From: Dactylosporangium sp. AC04546
GTDB lineage: Bacteria; Actinomycetota; Actinomycetes; Mycobacteriales; Micromonosporaceae
Direction: 5' to 3'
Length of the DNA stretch: 64,000 bases
NCBI RefSeq assembly: GCF_022095675.1
Contig: NZ_JAHYSG010000034.1
Location: forward strand, 41,121-105,120
Shown piece by piece: positions 15,361-23,636 of this stretch (within the stretch, counting starts at the first letter, position 1; the number at the start of each line of letters is the position of its first letter). The notes under the pieces are model-generated. The model was not told the origin of the DNA, did not search any database, and saw only the letters and a program-made list of their open reading frames with translations. The position numbers were made by a program, and so were the translations under genes.

Positions 15361-16674
15361 GTGACCACCACTGCCAGCTCGCTGCGCGGCCTCTGCGGCG
15401 GCGCCGTCCACCTGCCCGGCGATCCGGGCTACGACACCGCCCGGGTGCCGTGGAACGTCGCGGTCGACCAGCGGCCCGCCGCCGTGGCGTACCCGGCCGA
15501 CGTGGTGGAGGTCGTCGAGGTGGTGCGGGCCGCGGCCGCGGCCGGGCTGCGGGTGGCGCCCCAGGGCACGGGCCACAACGCCGGGCCGCTCGGCCCGCTC
15601 GACGACGTGGTGCTGCTGCGCACATCGGCGATGACCGGCGTCGCCGTCGACCCGGTGCGGCGGGTCGCCCGCGCGGAGGCCGGCGCGCTGTGGGTCGACG
15701 TGGTCGAGCAGGCCGCGCCGCACGGGCTGGCCGCGTTGCACGGCTCCGCCCCGGACGTCGGCGTGGTCGGCTACTCGCTCGGTGGCGGCCTCGGGTGGTA
15801 CAGCCGGAGCCTCGGCCTGCAGGCCAACCGGATCACCGCCGTGGAGCTGGTCACCGCGACCGGCGAGCGGGTGCGGGCCGACGCCGGGCACGAGCCGGAG
15901 CTGTTCTGGGCGCTGCGGGGCGGCGGCGGCAACTTCGGCGTCGTCACCGCGGTCGAGTTCGAGCTGTTCCCGATCGAGCGTGCCTACGCCGGGCTGCTGG
16001 TGTGGGACTGGACGCACGCGGAGCGGGTGCTGCCGGCCTGGGTGTCGTGGGCCGCCGACGCGCCGGACGAGATCACCACCGCGCTGCGCATGGTCCAGCT
16101 GCCGGAGCCGCCGGCGCCGCTGCCGGGGCGGCAGCTGGTCGTCATCGACGGCGCCACGCTCGGCGACCCAGGCGTGCTGGCGCCGCTGCGCGCGCTCGGT
16201 CCGTCGCTGGACACCTTCGCGACGGTACCGGCGGAGCACCTGATCCGCCTGCACATGGACCCCGAGGGTCCCACGCCCGGCGTCTCCCGGTCGGCGCTGC
16301 TCGGGCCGCTGCCGCCGGCGGCGCTGGACGCCCTGCTGGCGGCGGCCGGCCCCCGTTCAGGCAACCCGCTGATGGTGCCGGCGGAGCTGCGCCAGCTCGG
16401 TGGCACGCTGCGCCGCCCCGCTGCCGGCGGCGGCGCGCTGCCGTGTGTCGAGGGTGAGTTCCTGCTGTTCAGCGGCGGTCTCGCGGGGCCGGCCGACGCG
16501 GAGCGGGTCGTCGAGGCCATGCGGCCGTGGGCCGAGGACCGGGAGTACCTCAACTTCACCGAGACCGCGATCGACACCGCGCGGGCGTTCGAGCCGGCCG
16601 CGTGGGAGCGGCTGCGGGCGGTCCGGGCCGCCGTGGACCCCGAGGGGTTGTTCGTCGCCAATCACGTCATCTGA
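15361..16674 (+). CDS. FAD-binding (PCMH/BBE-type) oxidoreductase
   Basis: 437 residues from GTG with GAAGGA upstream. The PCMH-type FAD domain covers about 30-210, with GTGHNAGPLG at the position where flavin is often linked to His, GYSLGGGLGW and LFWALRGGGGNFGVV. The C-terminal SYLNF-type block (EYLNFTETAI) and EGLFVANHVI are the berberine-bridge-like ending. Such enzymes oxidise sugars, alcohols or natural-product intermediates. Its place behind a SARP regulator hints at a specialised pathway, but no scaffold-building genes are near. Substrate unknown. Confidence 0.85.
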   Translation: MTTTASSLRGLCGGAVHLPGDPGYDTARVPWNVAVDQRPAAVAYPADVVEVVEVVRAAAAAGLRVAPQGTGHNAGPLGPLDDVVLLRTSAMTGVAVDPVRRVARAEAGALWVDVVEQAAPHGLAALHGSAPDVGVVGYSLGGGLGWYSRSLGLQANRITAVELVTATGERVRADAGHEPELFWALRGGGGNFGVVTAVEFELFPIERAYAGLLVWDWTHAERVLPAWVSWAADAPDEITTALRMVQLPEPPAPLPGRQLVVIDGATLGDPGVLAPLRALGPSLDTFATVPAEHLIRLHMDPEGPTPGVSRSALLGPLPPAALDALLAAAGPRSGNPLMVPAELRQLGGTLRRPAAGGGALPCVEGEFLLFSGGLAGPADAERVVEAMRPWAEDREYLNFTETAIDTARAFEPAAWERLRAVRAAVDPEGLFVANHVI

Positions 16675-16694
16675 GCGTCGCCTTGGCGCGGGGT

Positions 16695-16710
16695 GCCGGT
16701 CACGACCGGC
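16695..16710. promoter_or_regulatory. Inverted repeat upstream of desaturase
   Basis: GCCGGTC and GACCGGC with a 2-nt spacer form a perfect palindrome 15 bp before the desaturase GTG and 20 bp after the oxidoreductase stop. It may be an operator of the desaturase or a weak terminator; the sequence cannot decide. Confidence 0.4.
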
Positions 16711-16725
16711 GTCTATGGTCGCGGC

Positions 16726-17634
16726 GTGAAGCCCCTCCTCGGACACAAACGGCCGATCCCGGCGCACGTGGCCGTCTACGCGTTCGTCATCATCCCGTTC
16801 CTCGCGCTGCTGGCCGCCGTTCCGGTCGCCTGGGGGTGGGGCCTCGCCTGGCTGGACATCGTGCTGGCCGGGGCGTTCTACGTGGTCACGTGCCTCGGGG
16901 CGACGGTGGGCTTCCATCGGTACTTCACCCATGGCGCCTTCAAGGCCCACCGCTGGCTGCGGATCGTGCTGGCGGTCGTGGGCAGCATGTCCGTGCAGGG
17001 CCCGATCCTGCACTGGGTCGCCGACCACCGCCGCCACCACGCCTTCGCCGACAAGGAGGGCGACCCGCACTCGCCGTGGCTGTTCGGCACGTCGCCGCTC
17101 GCGCTCGCCCGCGGCTTCTGGCACGCCCACCTCGGCTGGGTCCTGGACCGCAACCTCACCAACCAGGAGCGGTTCGCGCCCGACCTGCTCGCCGACCGGG
17201 ACATGCGCATCGTGCACCGCCTCTTCGGCCCGCTGACGATCGTCACACTCGCCCTGCCGGCCGTGCTCGGCGGGCTGATCAGCTGGTCGTGGTGGGGCGC
17301 GATCACCGCGTTCTTCTGGGCCGGCCTGGTCCGGGTGACGGCATTGCACCACGTCACCTGGTCGGTGAACTCGGTCTGCCACATGATCGGCGACCGCCCG
17401 TTCGCCGCCCGCGACCGCTCGGCCAACTTCTGGCCCCTCGCGATCCTGAGCATGGGCGAGTCGTGGCACAACCTCCACCACGCCGACCCGACCAGCGCCC
17501 GCCACGGCGTCCTGCCGGGCCAGATCGACATCTCGGCCCGGCTGATCTGGCTGTTCGAGAAGGCGGGCTGGGCCTGGGACGTGCGCTGGCCGACCCGCGA
17601 TCGGGTGGCCCGGCTGCGGCTTCAGAACGCGTAG
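16726..17634 (+). CDS. Acyl-CoA (delta-9-type) fatty acid desaturase
   Basis: 302 residues from GTG at 16726. Integral membrane di-iron enzyme that would introduce a double bond into acyl chains. Three His boxes are present in order: HRYFTH (about 66-71), HRRHH (about 102-106) and HNLHH near residue 250, plus the fourth conserved pattern NSVCHMIG. Four hydrophobic segments flank them. The length is that of stearoyl-CoA desaturases without a fused cytochrome b5. An in-frame ATG further upstream (16693) has no support. The 3' end overlaps the convergent PNPOx-like gene by 13 bp. Confidence 0.92.
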   Translation: MKPLLGHKRPIPAHVAVYAFVIIPFLALLAAVPVAWGWGLAWLDIVLAGAFYVVTCLGATVGFHRYFTHGAFKAHRWLRIVLAVVGSMSVQGPILHWVADHRRHHAFADKEGDPHSPWLFGTSPLALARGFWHAHLGWVLDRNLTNQERFAPDLLADRDMRIVHRLFGPLTIVTLALPAVLGGLISWSWWGAITAFFWAGLVRVTALHHVTWSVNSVCHMIGDRPFAARDRSANFWPLAILSMGESWHNLHHADPTSARHGVLPGQIDISARLIWLFEKAGWAWDVRWPTRDRVARLRLQNA

Positions 17635-18122
17635 GCGGTCTGGCTGTAGGGGTCCTTGCCGAACGCGGTGACCTTGCGCGGCGCGACCCGGTAGACGTCC
17701 GCCACGCCGGCGCCGCTGGCGTGGTGGAACTGCCCGTCCCGGGGCTCGAACCGCCACTCCTCGCCGTACTTGCCGAGCCACGCCGCGGCGGCCCGCCGCA
17801 GCGTGGCGGGGTCGGTGACCCTGACCGCGTCGCCCTCGACGACGACGTCGAGCCCCTCGTGCAGCGCGTTGGCGCCGGTGGTCGCGGCGACCGCGGGGTT
17901 GCCGGCGAGGTTGACCGCCTTCTGCTCCTGGGGACCGGTGCAGAACCAGAAGGCGTCATCGAGCCACACCCCGATGAGCGGTGTGATGTGCGGGCGGTGG
18001 TTCGCCCTGATCGATGTCAGCCAGTACACCCCGGCCTCGCCGAGCGTCGCCTCGGTCCGCTCCCAGGGGACGGCACCGGCGGCCGGGTCGCTGTATCGTG
18101 GGTCGAACTTGGGCTGCGGCAT
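17622..18122 (-). CDS. Pyridoxamine 5'-phosphate oxidase-like (split beta-barrel) protein
   Basis: 166 residues; ATG at 18122 with AAAGGTGAG upstream. The sequence GVYWLTSIRANHRPHITPLIGVW followed by FWFCTGPQEQKAVNLAGNP is the FMN-binding split-barrel of PNPOx-like proteins, close to the F420- or FMN-dependent groups common in actinobacteria. A typical small cytosolic flavin reductase or deazaflavin enzyme; substrate not predictable. Divergent from the Mth938-like gene with a 29-bp gap between the start codons. Confidence 0.8.
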   Translation of the reverse strand: MPQPKFDPRYSDPAAGAVPWERTEATLGEAGVYWLTSIRANHRPHITPLIGVWLDDAFWFCTGPQEQKAVNLAGNPAVAATTGANALHEGLDVVVEGDAVRVTDPATLRRAAAAWLGKYGEEWRFEPRDGQFHHASGAGVADVYRVAPRKVTAFGKDPYSQTAYAF

Positions 18123-18151
18123 GGTGCTCACCTTTCGGAGGCTTTGTCCCG

Positions 18152-18514
18152 ATGCACTCACCCAGAATTCTGGCATCGTCCTGGGGCAAGCTGCACGTCG
18201 AGGGCCTGGGCGTGGTCAAGGACCTGAAGGCCTGGCCGGGCGGCGCCCGCGAGTGGGACTGGTCCGATACGGGCACCAGCCACTCCCCCGGCATCCAGTT
18301 CGCGGACGTGGAGGAGCTCCTCGACCACGGCGCGACCGTGGTGGTGCTGTCGCAGGGCATGGAGGAGCGCCTCGAGGTCCCTGACGAGACGGTCGAGGCG
18401 CTGGAGTCCCGCGGCGTCGAGGTGCACGTGGCCCCGACGCCGGAGGCGATCGCCCTCTACAACGACCTGACCGGGACGGCCCCGGTCGGCGGCCTGTTCC
18501 ACTCCACCTGCTGA
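18152..18514 (+). CDS. Mth938-like domain protein
   Basis: 120 residues from ATG. SPRILASSWGKLHVEG, KLKAWPGG-type loop, ATVVVLSQGMEERLEVP and APTPEAIALYNDLT match the small alpha/beta Mth938 fold (related to the NDUFAF3 family). Known members are structural-genomics proteins without a defined reaction. It ends 7 bp from the convergent phospholipase stop. Confidence 0.75.
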   Translation: MHSPRILASSWGKLHVEGLGVVKDLKAWPGGAREWDWSDTGTSHSPGIQFADVEELLDHGATVVVLSQGMEERLEVPDETVEALESRGVEVHVAPTPEAIALYNDLTGTAPVGGLFHSTC

Positions 18515-18521
18515 AGCGGGC

Positions 18522-20558
18522 CTACACCAGGCCACCCAGCAGCGGGTCGGTGATGGAGTCCGCGCCGTTCTCGATGTGGCCCGCGTACTCCGCCTCGAAG
18601 CCCGGGGCCGTCAGCGTCAGGCCGTACCAGCCGCGGGTCTTACGCACCGGCCAGTCCTCGGCACGGGTCTCGCCCGCGCGCAGGGTCACGCGGCGGCGCG
18701 GCGAGCCGTAGCGGTCCGTCACCGACAGCTCCACCCGCGACGAGGCCGTGTTCGCCAACTCCAGGACCAGGCGGTCGCGGGGCTCGTCGTAGCGGGCCCG
18801 CACCGTCACCGCCGCGCCGGTCGCCGCGCCGCGGAAGTGGCGGTAGAAGCCGTTCGGGCCGTGCACGGCCACGTCGTACGCGCCAGCGACCAGGGGCCAC
18901 TCGTCCGACAGCTGCTTGCGCGGCTCCACCGTGTACGTGCGCGGGGCGCCGGTGGTGGAGCGGACGTGGTACACCACCGTGGCTTCTCCGACGTTGCGGA
19001 AATCCACGGCGAACCCGCCACCGGCGCGGCGGCCGTCCGCGTGGTGCGTGTAGGGGATCGCGCGGGCCGGGCGCACGCCCTGCTCCTGGCGCGGCAGGCG
19101 CGGGCCGGCCGGCGGGACCGGCTCCTCGTCGGGCTGCCGCGTCAGCGAGGACGGCTTGAACGTGTCGGTGTCCGGCAGGTCGACCCGCCGCGAGGCGTTC
19201 GGGGTGCGGAAGTCGAACGCGCTGGTCAGGTCGCCGACCACCGCGCGCCGCCAGGGCGTGATGTTCGACTCGACCAGGTCGCGGTTGCCGCGGGCGAAGC
19301 GCGCCTCGAGGAAGCGGATCAGGGACGTGTGGTCGAACAGCTGGGAGTTGACGTAGCCGCCCCGGGTCCACGGCGACACGATCAGCATCGGGACCCGCAT
19401 GCCCAGGCCGTACGGGCCGGGGACGTGTCCGGCGTCGCCGGGGAAGATCTCGTTGGTCACCGGCACCGTCGAGAGGCCCTGCTCCCGCGAGGCGGGCGGC
19501 GTCGGCGGTACCAGATGATCGAAGAAGCCACCCTCCTCGTCATAGGTGATGAAGAGGGCCATCTTGCTCCACACCTGCGGGTTCGACGCCAGGATGTCGA
19601 TGACCTTCGAGGTGTACCAGGTGCCGTAGCCGGGCTCCCAGTTCGGGTGCTCGGTGTACGCCTCGGGGGCGACGATCCACGACACGGACGGGAGCCGGCC
19701 GGCGCGCACGTCGGCGGCGAAGTCGGTCAGCAGCGCGTCGGGGCTGCGGCCGAGCTTCGAGATCTCGGTGCCGGTCTTCGCCTTGGCCAGCGGGGTGCCG
19801 GGGGCGGCGTTCTGGTACTGGTGGAAGTACAGCAGGGAGTTGTCGCCGTAGTTGCCGATGAACGGGTCGCCCGTCCAGCCCCAGTAGCCCTCGGCGGTGA
19901 GGCCGACGCCGACGTCCTGGTAGACCTTCCAGGAGATGCCCGCCCGGTCGAGCCGCTCGGGGTAGGTGGACCAGTCGTAGCCGAGCTCCGCGTTGGTGAT
20001 CACCGGGCCGCCGGCCTTGCCGTCGTTGCCGACCCAGCCGCTCCACATGTGGTAGCGGTTCGGGTCGGTCGGGCCGAGCAGCGAGCAGAAGTAGTTGTCA
20101 CAGATCGTGAACGCGTCGGCGAGGGCATGCTGGTAGGCGAGGTCGGCCCGGGTGTGGTGGGTCATCGCGGTGACGCCCTTGTTGGGCACCCACTGGTCGT
20201 GCTGCCCGCCGTTCCAGGCGGCGTGGGTGTCGTTCCAGCCGTGCGGCGGGTCGGGCAGGAAGGTCTGGCCGAGGTCGGGCACCGGCGGGCGGAACGGCAG
20301 CAGGTCGCCCTGGTGCCACACCGGCTTGCCGGACGGCAGGACCACCGGGTGCGGGTCGCCGAACCCGCGGACGCCGCGCAGCGTGCCGAAGTAGTGGTCG
20401 AACGAGCGGTTCTCCTGCATGAGGAACACGACGTGCTCGACGTCCTCGATCGACCCGGTTCGATGGTGAGCGGGGATCGACAGGGCCTGCTCGAACGGCA
20501 GCGGCACCGCGGCAGCCGCCGCGAGCTGGAGGAATGTACGGCGGTCAACGTTTGCCAT
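18522..20558 (-). CDS. Phosphocholine-specific phospholipase C, Tat-exported
   Basis: 678 residues from ATG at 20558. NVDRRTFLQLAAAAA is a twin-arginine signal. The catalytic phosphoesterase domain (about 30-440) shows FLMQENRSFDHYFGTLRGVRGFGDPH at its start and the NYFCSLLGPTDPNR and TYDEEGGFFDH blocks, as in PlcN/PlcH. Two C-terminal beta domains (DUF756 type) follow at about 480-670. The secreted enzyme would hydrolyse phosphatidylcholine or sphingomyelin and can serve phosphate scavenging. It is the only gene of this transcript. Confidence 0.92.
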   Translation of the reverse strand: MANVDRRTFLQLAAAAAVPLPFEQALSIPAHHRTGSIEDVEHVVFLMQENRSFDHYFGTLRGVRGFGDPHPVVLPSGKPVWHQGDLLPFRPPVPDLGQTFLPDPPHGWNDTHAAWNGGQHDQWVPNKGVTAMTHHTRADLAYQHALADAFTICDNYFCSLLGPTDPNRYHMWSGWVGNDGKAGGPVITNAELGYDWSTYPERLDRAGISWKVYQDVGVGLTAEGYWGWTGDPFIGNYGDNSLLYFHQYQNAAPGTPLAKAKTGTEISKLGRSPDALLTDFAADVRAGRLPSVSWIVAPEAYTEHPNWEPGYGTWYTSKVIDILASNPQVWSKMALFITYDEEGGFFDHLVPPTPPASREQGLSTVPVTNEIFPGDAGHVPGPYGLGMRVPMLIVSPWTRGGYVNSQLFDHTSLIRFLEARFARGNRDLVESNITPWRRAVVGDLTSAFDFRTPNASRRVDLPDTDTFKPSSLTRQPDEEPVPPAGPRLPRQEQGVRPARAIPYTHHADGRRAGGGFAVDFRNVGEATVVYHVRSTTGAPRTYTVEPRKQLSDEWPLVAGAYDVAVHGPNGFYRHFRGAATGAAVTVRARYDEPRDRLVLELANTASSRVELSVTDRYGSPRRRVTLRAGETRAEDWPVRKTRGWYGLTLTAPGFEAEYAGHIENGADSITDPLLGGLV

Positions 20559-20668
20559 GTTCCCGGACGCTAGACCCGGCACGTGGCCCGGGGGCGGCAG
20601 TGAGGTGAACCCTCAGACGCCGTCATGTCGGCAACCCGGAGGCGCGCTGAAGGCCGTAGAGTGCGCTC

Positions 20669-21208
20669 GTGCGGCGGGTGTCGGTGGTGGGCAACTCCGG
20701 CTCGGGCAAGACGACGGTCGGCCGCGCGCTGGCGACGGCGCTGGGCGTGCCGTTCGTCGAGCTGGACAGCATTTTCCACCAGCCGGGCTGGCAGCCGCTG
20801 GACACCGTGGAGTTCCGCCGCCGGGTGTCTGACGTCTGCACCGCCGACGGCTGGGTGGTCGACGGCAACTACAGTGCGGTCCGCGACCTGATCTGGGCCC
20901 GCGCCGACACGGTGGTCTGGTTCGACCTGCCCCGCCGCACGGTGATGCGCCAGCTCCTGTTCCGCACCCTCCGCCGCGGCCTGACGGGCGCCGAGCTGTG
21001 GAACGGCAACCGCGAACACCTCCGCAACCTGCTGAACACCGACCCGGAGGAGTCGATCCTGCGCTGGGCCTGGGCCAAGCACGAGACCTACGGCACCCGA
21101 TACCGCACCGCGTCCGCCGACCCGCGGTGGTCGGCGCTGACCTTCGTCCGCGTGGCGTCCCGCGCGGACGCCCGCCGTCTCCTGGAGCGAGCCGGCCCAT
21201 CCCGGTGA
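20669..21208 (+). CDS. P-loop nucleotide kinase-like protein (FlaR/topology-modulation type)
   Basis: 179 residues from GTG. GNSGSGKTTVGRAL is the Walker A loop, followed by LDSIFHQPGW and VVDGNYSAVRDLIWARADTVVWFDLPR, the standard layout of the adenylate kinase-like 'DNA topology modulation protein' group. No second domain. Real substrates of this group are unknown. Convergent to the LacI gene with 5 bp between stops. Confidence 0.8.
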   Translation: MRRVSVVGNSGSGKTTVGRALATALGVPFVELDSIFHQPGWQPLDTVEFRRRVSDVCTADGWVVDGNYSAVRDLIWARADTVVWFDLPRRTVMRQLLFRTLRRGLTGAELWNGNREHLRNLLNTDPEESILRWAWAKHETYGTRYRTASADPRWSALTFVRVASRADARRLLERAGPSR

Positions 21209-21213
21209 CGGTG

Positions 21214-22254
21214 TCAGGCCGAGGCGCGCAGGACCAGTTCCGGGTTGAAGATGACCGAGCGCGGGGAACGGGCCGGCTCACGGAGGCGGGTCAGCAGGAG
21301 CTGGGCCATCTCACCGGCCATCTCCTCGACCGGCTGACGGACCGTGCTCAGCGGCGGGTGGCACTCCAACGCGGCCGTGCTGTCGTCGAAGCCGATGACC
21401 GCCACGTCGTCCGGGACGGTCCGGCCGGACTCCTGCAACACGCGCAGGGCGCCGTCGGCCATGAGGTCGTTGGCCACGAAGATGCCGTCGAGGTCCGGGG
21501 CCGTGGTCAGCAGCTTGCGCACGGCGCGCTCGCCGCCTCCCCGGGTGAAGTCGCCCTCCACGTGCAGTGCGGGGCCCAGGTGGTGGGCCGCCACCGCCTC
21601 CTCGTAGCCCGACAGGCGGTCCTGCGCGGCCGGCATGTCGAGTGGGCCGGTGATGGTGGCCAGGCGGCTGCGGCCCAGGGACACCAGGCGGTCCACCGCC
21701 ATCCGCACGCCCGCGCGCTGGTCGACGTCGACGAAGCTCGTGTTCACCGGCCGTCCCGGGCGGCAGGACAGTACAACTGGGACACCCAGATCCACCAGCT
21801 GGGCCGGCAGCGGGTCGTCGACGTGGCTCGAGATGAGCAGGGCGCCGTCGACATGACCCTGGCGCAGGTAGCGCAGCAGGTGCGGCCTGGCGGGTGGGTC
21901 GGCCAGGAAGATGACCAGGTGGATGCCGAGCGGGCGGAGCACCTCCTGCGCGCCGGCGGTCACGCGGCCGAGGAACGGGTCGGTGAACATCCTGGTCAGG
22001 AACGGCGTCTCGTAGCCGCTGCGCTCCGGCTCCGAGACCACCAGCGCGATCGAGTCGGTCCGCCGGGTCACCAGCGAGCGGGCCGCGAGGTTGGGCACGT
22101 AGCCGGTCGCGGCGATCGCGCGCTCCACCGTGCGGCGTAGCTCGGGGTCCACGGTCTGCACGCCGTTGATGACCCGGGACACGGTCGCACGGGACACCCC
22201 GGCGTAGTTGGCGACCTGCTCAAGGGTGGGCGGTCGCGAGTCGCTGCCCGTCAT
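21214..22254 (-). CDS. LacI family transcriptional regulator
   Basis: 346 residues from ATG at 22254. N-terminal LacI helix-turn-helix and hinge (LEQVANYAGVSRATVSRVING) followed by a periplasmic-binding-protein-like sugar-sensing domain (residues 65-346, with IFVANDLMADGALRVL). It sits downstream of the GH16/DUF1996 operon, same strand, after a terminator. The three GAGCGCTC palindromes in front of GH16 are the type of site LacI-family cellulose regulators such as CebR/CelR bind, so this protein is the likely repressor; the effector would be an oligosaccharide. Confidence 0.88.
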   Translation of the reverse strand: MTGSDSRPPTLEQVANYAGVSRATVSRVINGVQTVDPELRRTVERAIAATGYVPNLAARSLVTRRTDSIALVVSEPERSGYETPFLTRMFTDPFLGRVTAGAQEVLRPLGIHLVIFLADPPARPHLLRYLRQGHVDGALLISSHVDDPLPAQLVDLGVPVVLSCRPGRPVNTSFVDVDQRAGVRMAVDRLVSLGRSRLATITGPLDMPAAQDRLSGYEEAVAAHHLGPALHVEGDFTRGGGERAVRKLLTTAPDLDGIFVANDLMADGALRVLQESGRTVPDDVAVIGFDDSTAALECHPPLSTVRQPVEEMAGEMAQLLLTRLREPARSPRSVIFNPELVLRASA

Positions 22255-22290
22255 GGTTGTCACGGTAGATCGTGCCCCGTAGCGATGAGG

Positions 22291-22334
22291 AGCCGCGGGT
22301 GGACGGAATCGGCGCTTCGCGTCCACCCGCGGCT
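22291..22334 (-). terminator. Hairpin terminator of the GH16/DUF1996 operon, 15-bp stem
   Basis: AGCCGCGGGTGGACG at 22291-22305 pairs perfectly with CGTCCACCCGCGGCT at 22320-22334 around a 14-nt loop. It lies 27 bp beyond the DUF1996 stop and before the LacI start, so it separates the two units. No U-tract. Confidence 0.7.
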
Positions 22335-22361
22335 GGAATGAGGGTTAACTTACGGACTTAC

Positions 22362-23636
22362 CTACGGGCGCCCGTCGGCGCCGCACTTGATCTTCGGACG
22401 GATGCAGTCGTTCACGCGGCGCTCCATCTCGGCCTGCGGCCAGGCGTTGAAGAAGTCGCCGTGCATGGTGAACCCGGCCCCCGACGACAGCCGGATGCGC
22501 GACGGGTCGCCGTTCACGGGGTAGCGCAGCACCTGCCGCAGCTTCGGCACGTGCACCGGGTGGGTGCTCGGGCAGGCGTTGTTGACCGGGTACGCCATGT
22601 GGCTCTTGTGGTCGGCGGAGTCCAGGTCGCGCCCGTTCCAGCACTGCGGGAAGTCGAGGTACGACTCCAGCATCGAATCGGCCGGGCAGTTGATGAAGTC
22701 CTTCCCCGCGCCGGCCTCGTTGTGGTGCAGGCAGGACCAGCGGGAGATGGTGGTGGCGTCGGGCGCCGTCGCCTTGGCGTTGCCGGCGACGATCCGCAGC
22801 CCGAAGGGCAGCGGCTGGGTCTGCTCCCGGACGGCGTCGCTCACCCCTTCACCGAGGTAGTAGAACGTGGTGATCACGGGCTCCACCGGCACGTTGTCCT
22901 TGTACAGAGTCGGCACCCAGTACGAGGACTTGTCCACCGCCGGGTTGCAGTTGCTCGGCCCATTGGCGAGGTCGTTGACCGTCGTGTTGCCATTTGTGAC
23001 GGTACTGCCGAAGAAGCTGTGCATGTGGGAGGCGCCGGGCAGCCCGGGGAAGACGATCGGGTCGTCCGGCAGGCGGTGCGAGAACGGGCAGTCGGCCAGG
23101 AACTCCGCCACCCGCACGACGTTCGGCGGGATCGTGGTCGGCGGGGTGGTCGCGCCACCCGTGCCGAACACCTGGAACTCCCACAGGGACACGCCGTACT
23201 GCGTGGCCCGCCGGGTGGTGTTGATCCGCACGTAGCGACCGGAGCCGCTGACGTTGAGGGTCTGCACCCCGCCGGTGCCATTCACGGTGGTGTTGATCGT
23301 CGTCCACGAGCTGCCGTTGGCCGACGTCTGGATGGTGAAGTCCCGGGCGTAGGCCGCCTCCCAGTTCAGCACGACCCTGGTGATGGTCGCCGAGGCGCCC
23401 AGGTCGACCTGCAGCCACTGCGGGTCGCTGAACGCGCTCGACCAGCGGGTGCCGGCGTTGCCGTCGACGGCGTTGGCGGCGGGCGAGCCGCCGTTCTCCA
23501 CCGAGGACGCCGTGGCCGGCTTGCCCTGCGAGATCGGCACCTCCGCCGCGTCGGCGGCGGCGAGCATCCGCATCCCCACCGCCGCCGCGACGACGGCGGT
23601 GAGGGATGCCCCGATGATCAGGCGACGGAGTCTCAC
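22362..23636 (-). CDS. Secreted F5/8-type C (CBM32-like) plus DUF1996 protein
   Basis: 424 residues from GTG, overlapping the GH16 stop by 4 bp (GTGA), so translation is coupled. Signal or anchor at 5-30 ending at ADAAE. Residues about 35-160 are an F5/8-type C galactose-binding-like module (KPATASSVENG, TRWSSAFSDPQWLQVDLG, YGVSLWEFQVFG). After a Thr/Pro linker comes DUF1996 (about 175-420: FLADCPFSHRLPDDPIVFPG, SHMHSFFGS, LDFPQCWNG, SHMAYP), a family known from fungi and actinobacteria with secreted members of unknown activity. Pairing with a beta-glucanase suggests a role in polysaccharide binding or breakdown. Confidence 0.88.
   Translation of the reverse strand: MRLRRLIIGASLTAVVAAAVGMRMLAAADAAEVPISQGKPATASSVENGGSPAANAVDGNAGTRWSSAFSDPQWLQVDLGASATITRVVLNWEAAYARDFTIQTSANGSSWTTINTTVNGTGGVQTLNVSGSGRYVRINTTRRATQYGVSLWEFQVFGTGGATTPPTTIPPNVVRVAEFLADCPFSHRLPDDPIVFPGLPGASHMHSFFGSTVTNGNTTVNDLANGPSNCNPAVDKSSYWVPTLYKDNVPVEPVITTFYYLGEGVSDAVREQTQPLPFGLRIVAGNAKATAPDATTISRWSCLHHNEAGAGKDFINCPADSMLESYLDFPQCWNGRDLDSADHKSHMAYPVNNACPSTHPVHVPKLRQVLRYPVNGDPSRIRLSSGAGFTMHGDFFNAWPQAEMERRVNDCIRPKIKCGADGRP

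Noticed and set aside
11623..16254. Open frame of about 1540 codons on the minus strand opposite the SARP and oxidoreductase genes
   Set aside because: It is the usual antisense shadow of high-GC genes: low-complexity Arg/Gly/Pro sequence, no domain, and both genes opposite it have clear family motifs.
11680..16674. Start of a biosynthetic gene cluster at the SARP regulator
   Set aside because: Only one oxidoreductase and a desaturase follow; no synthase, carrier protein or export genes.
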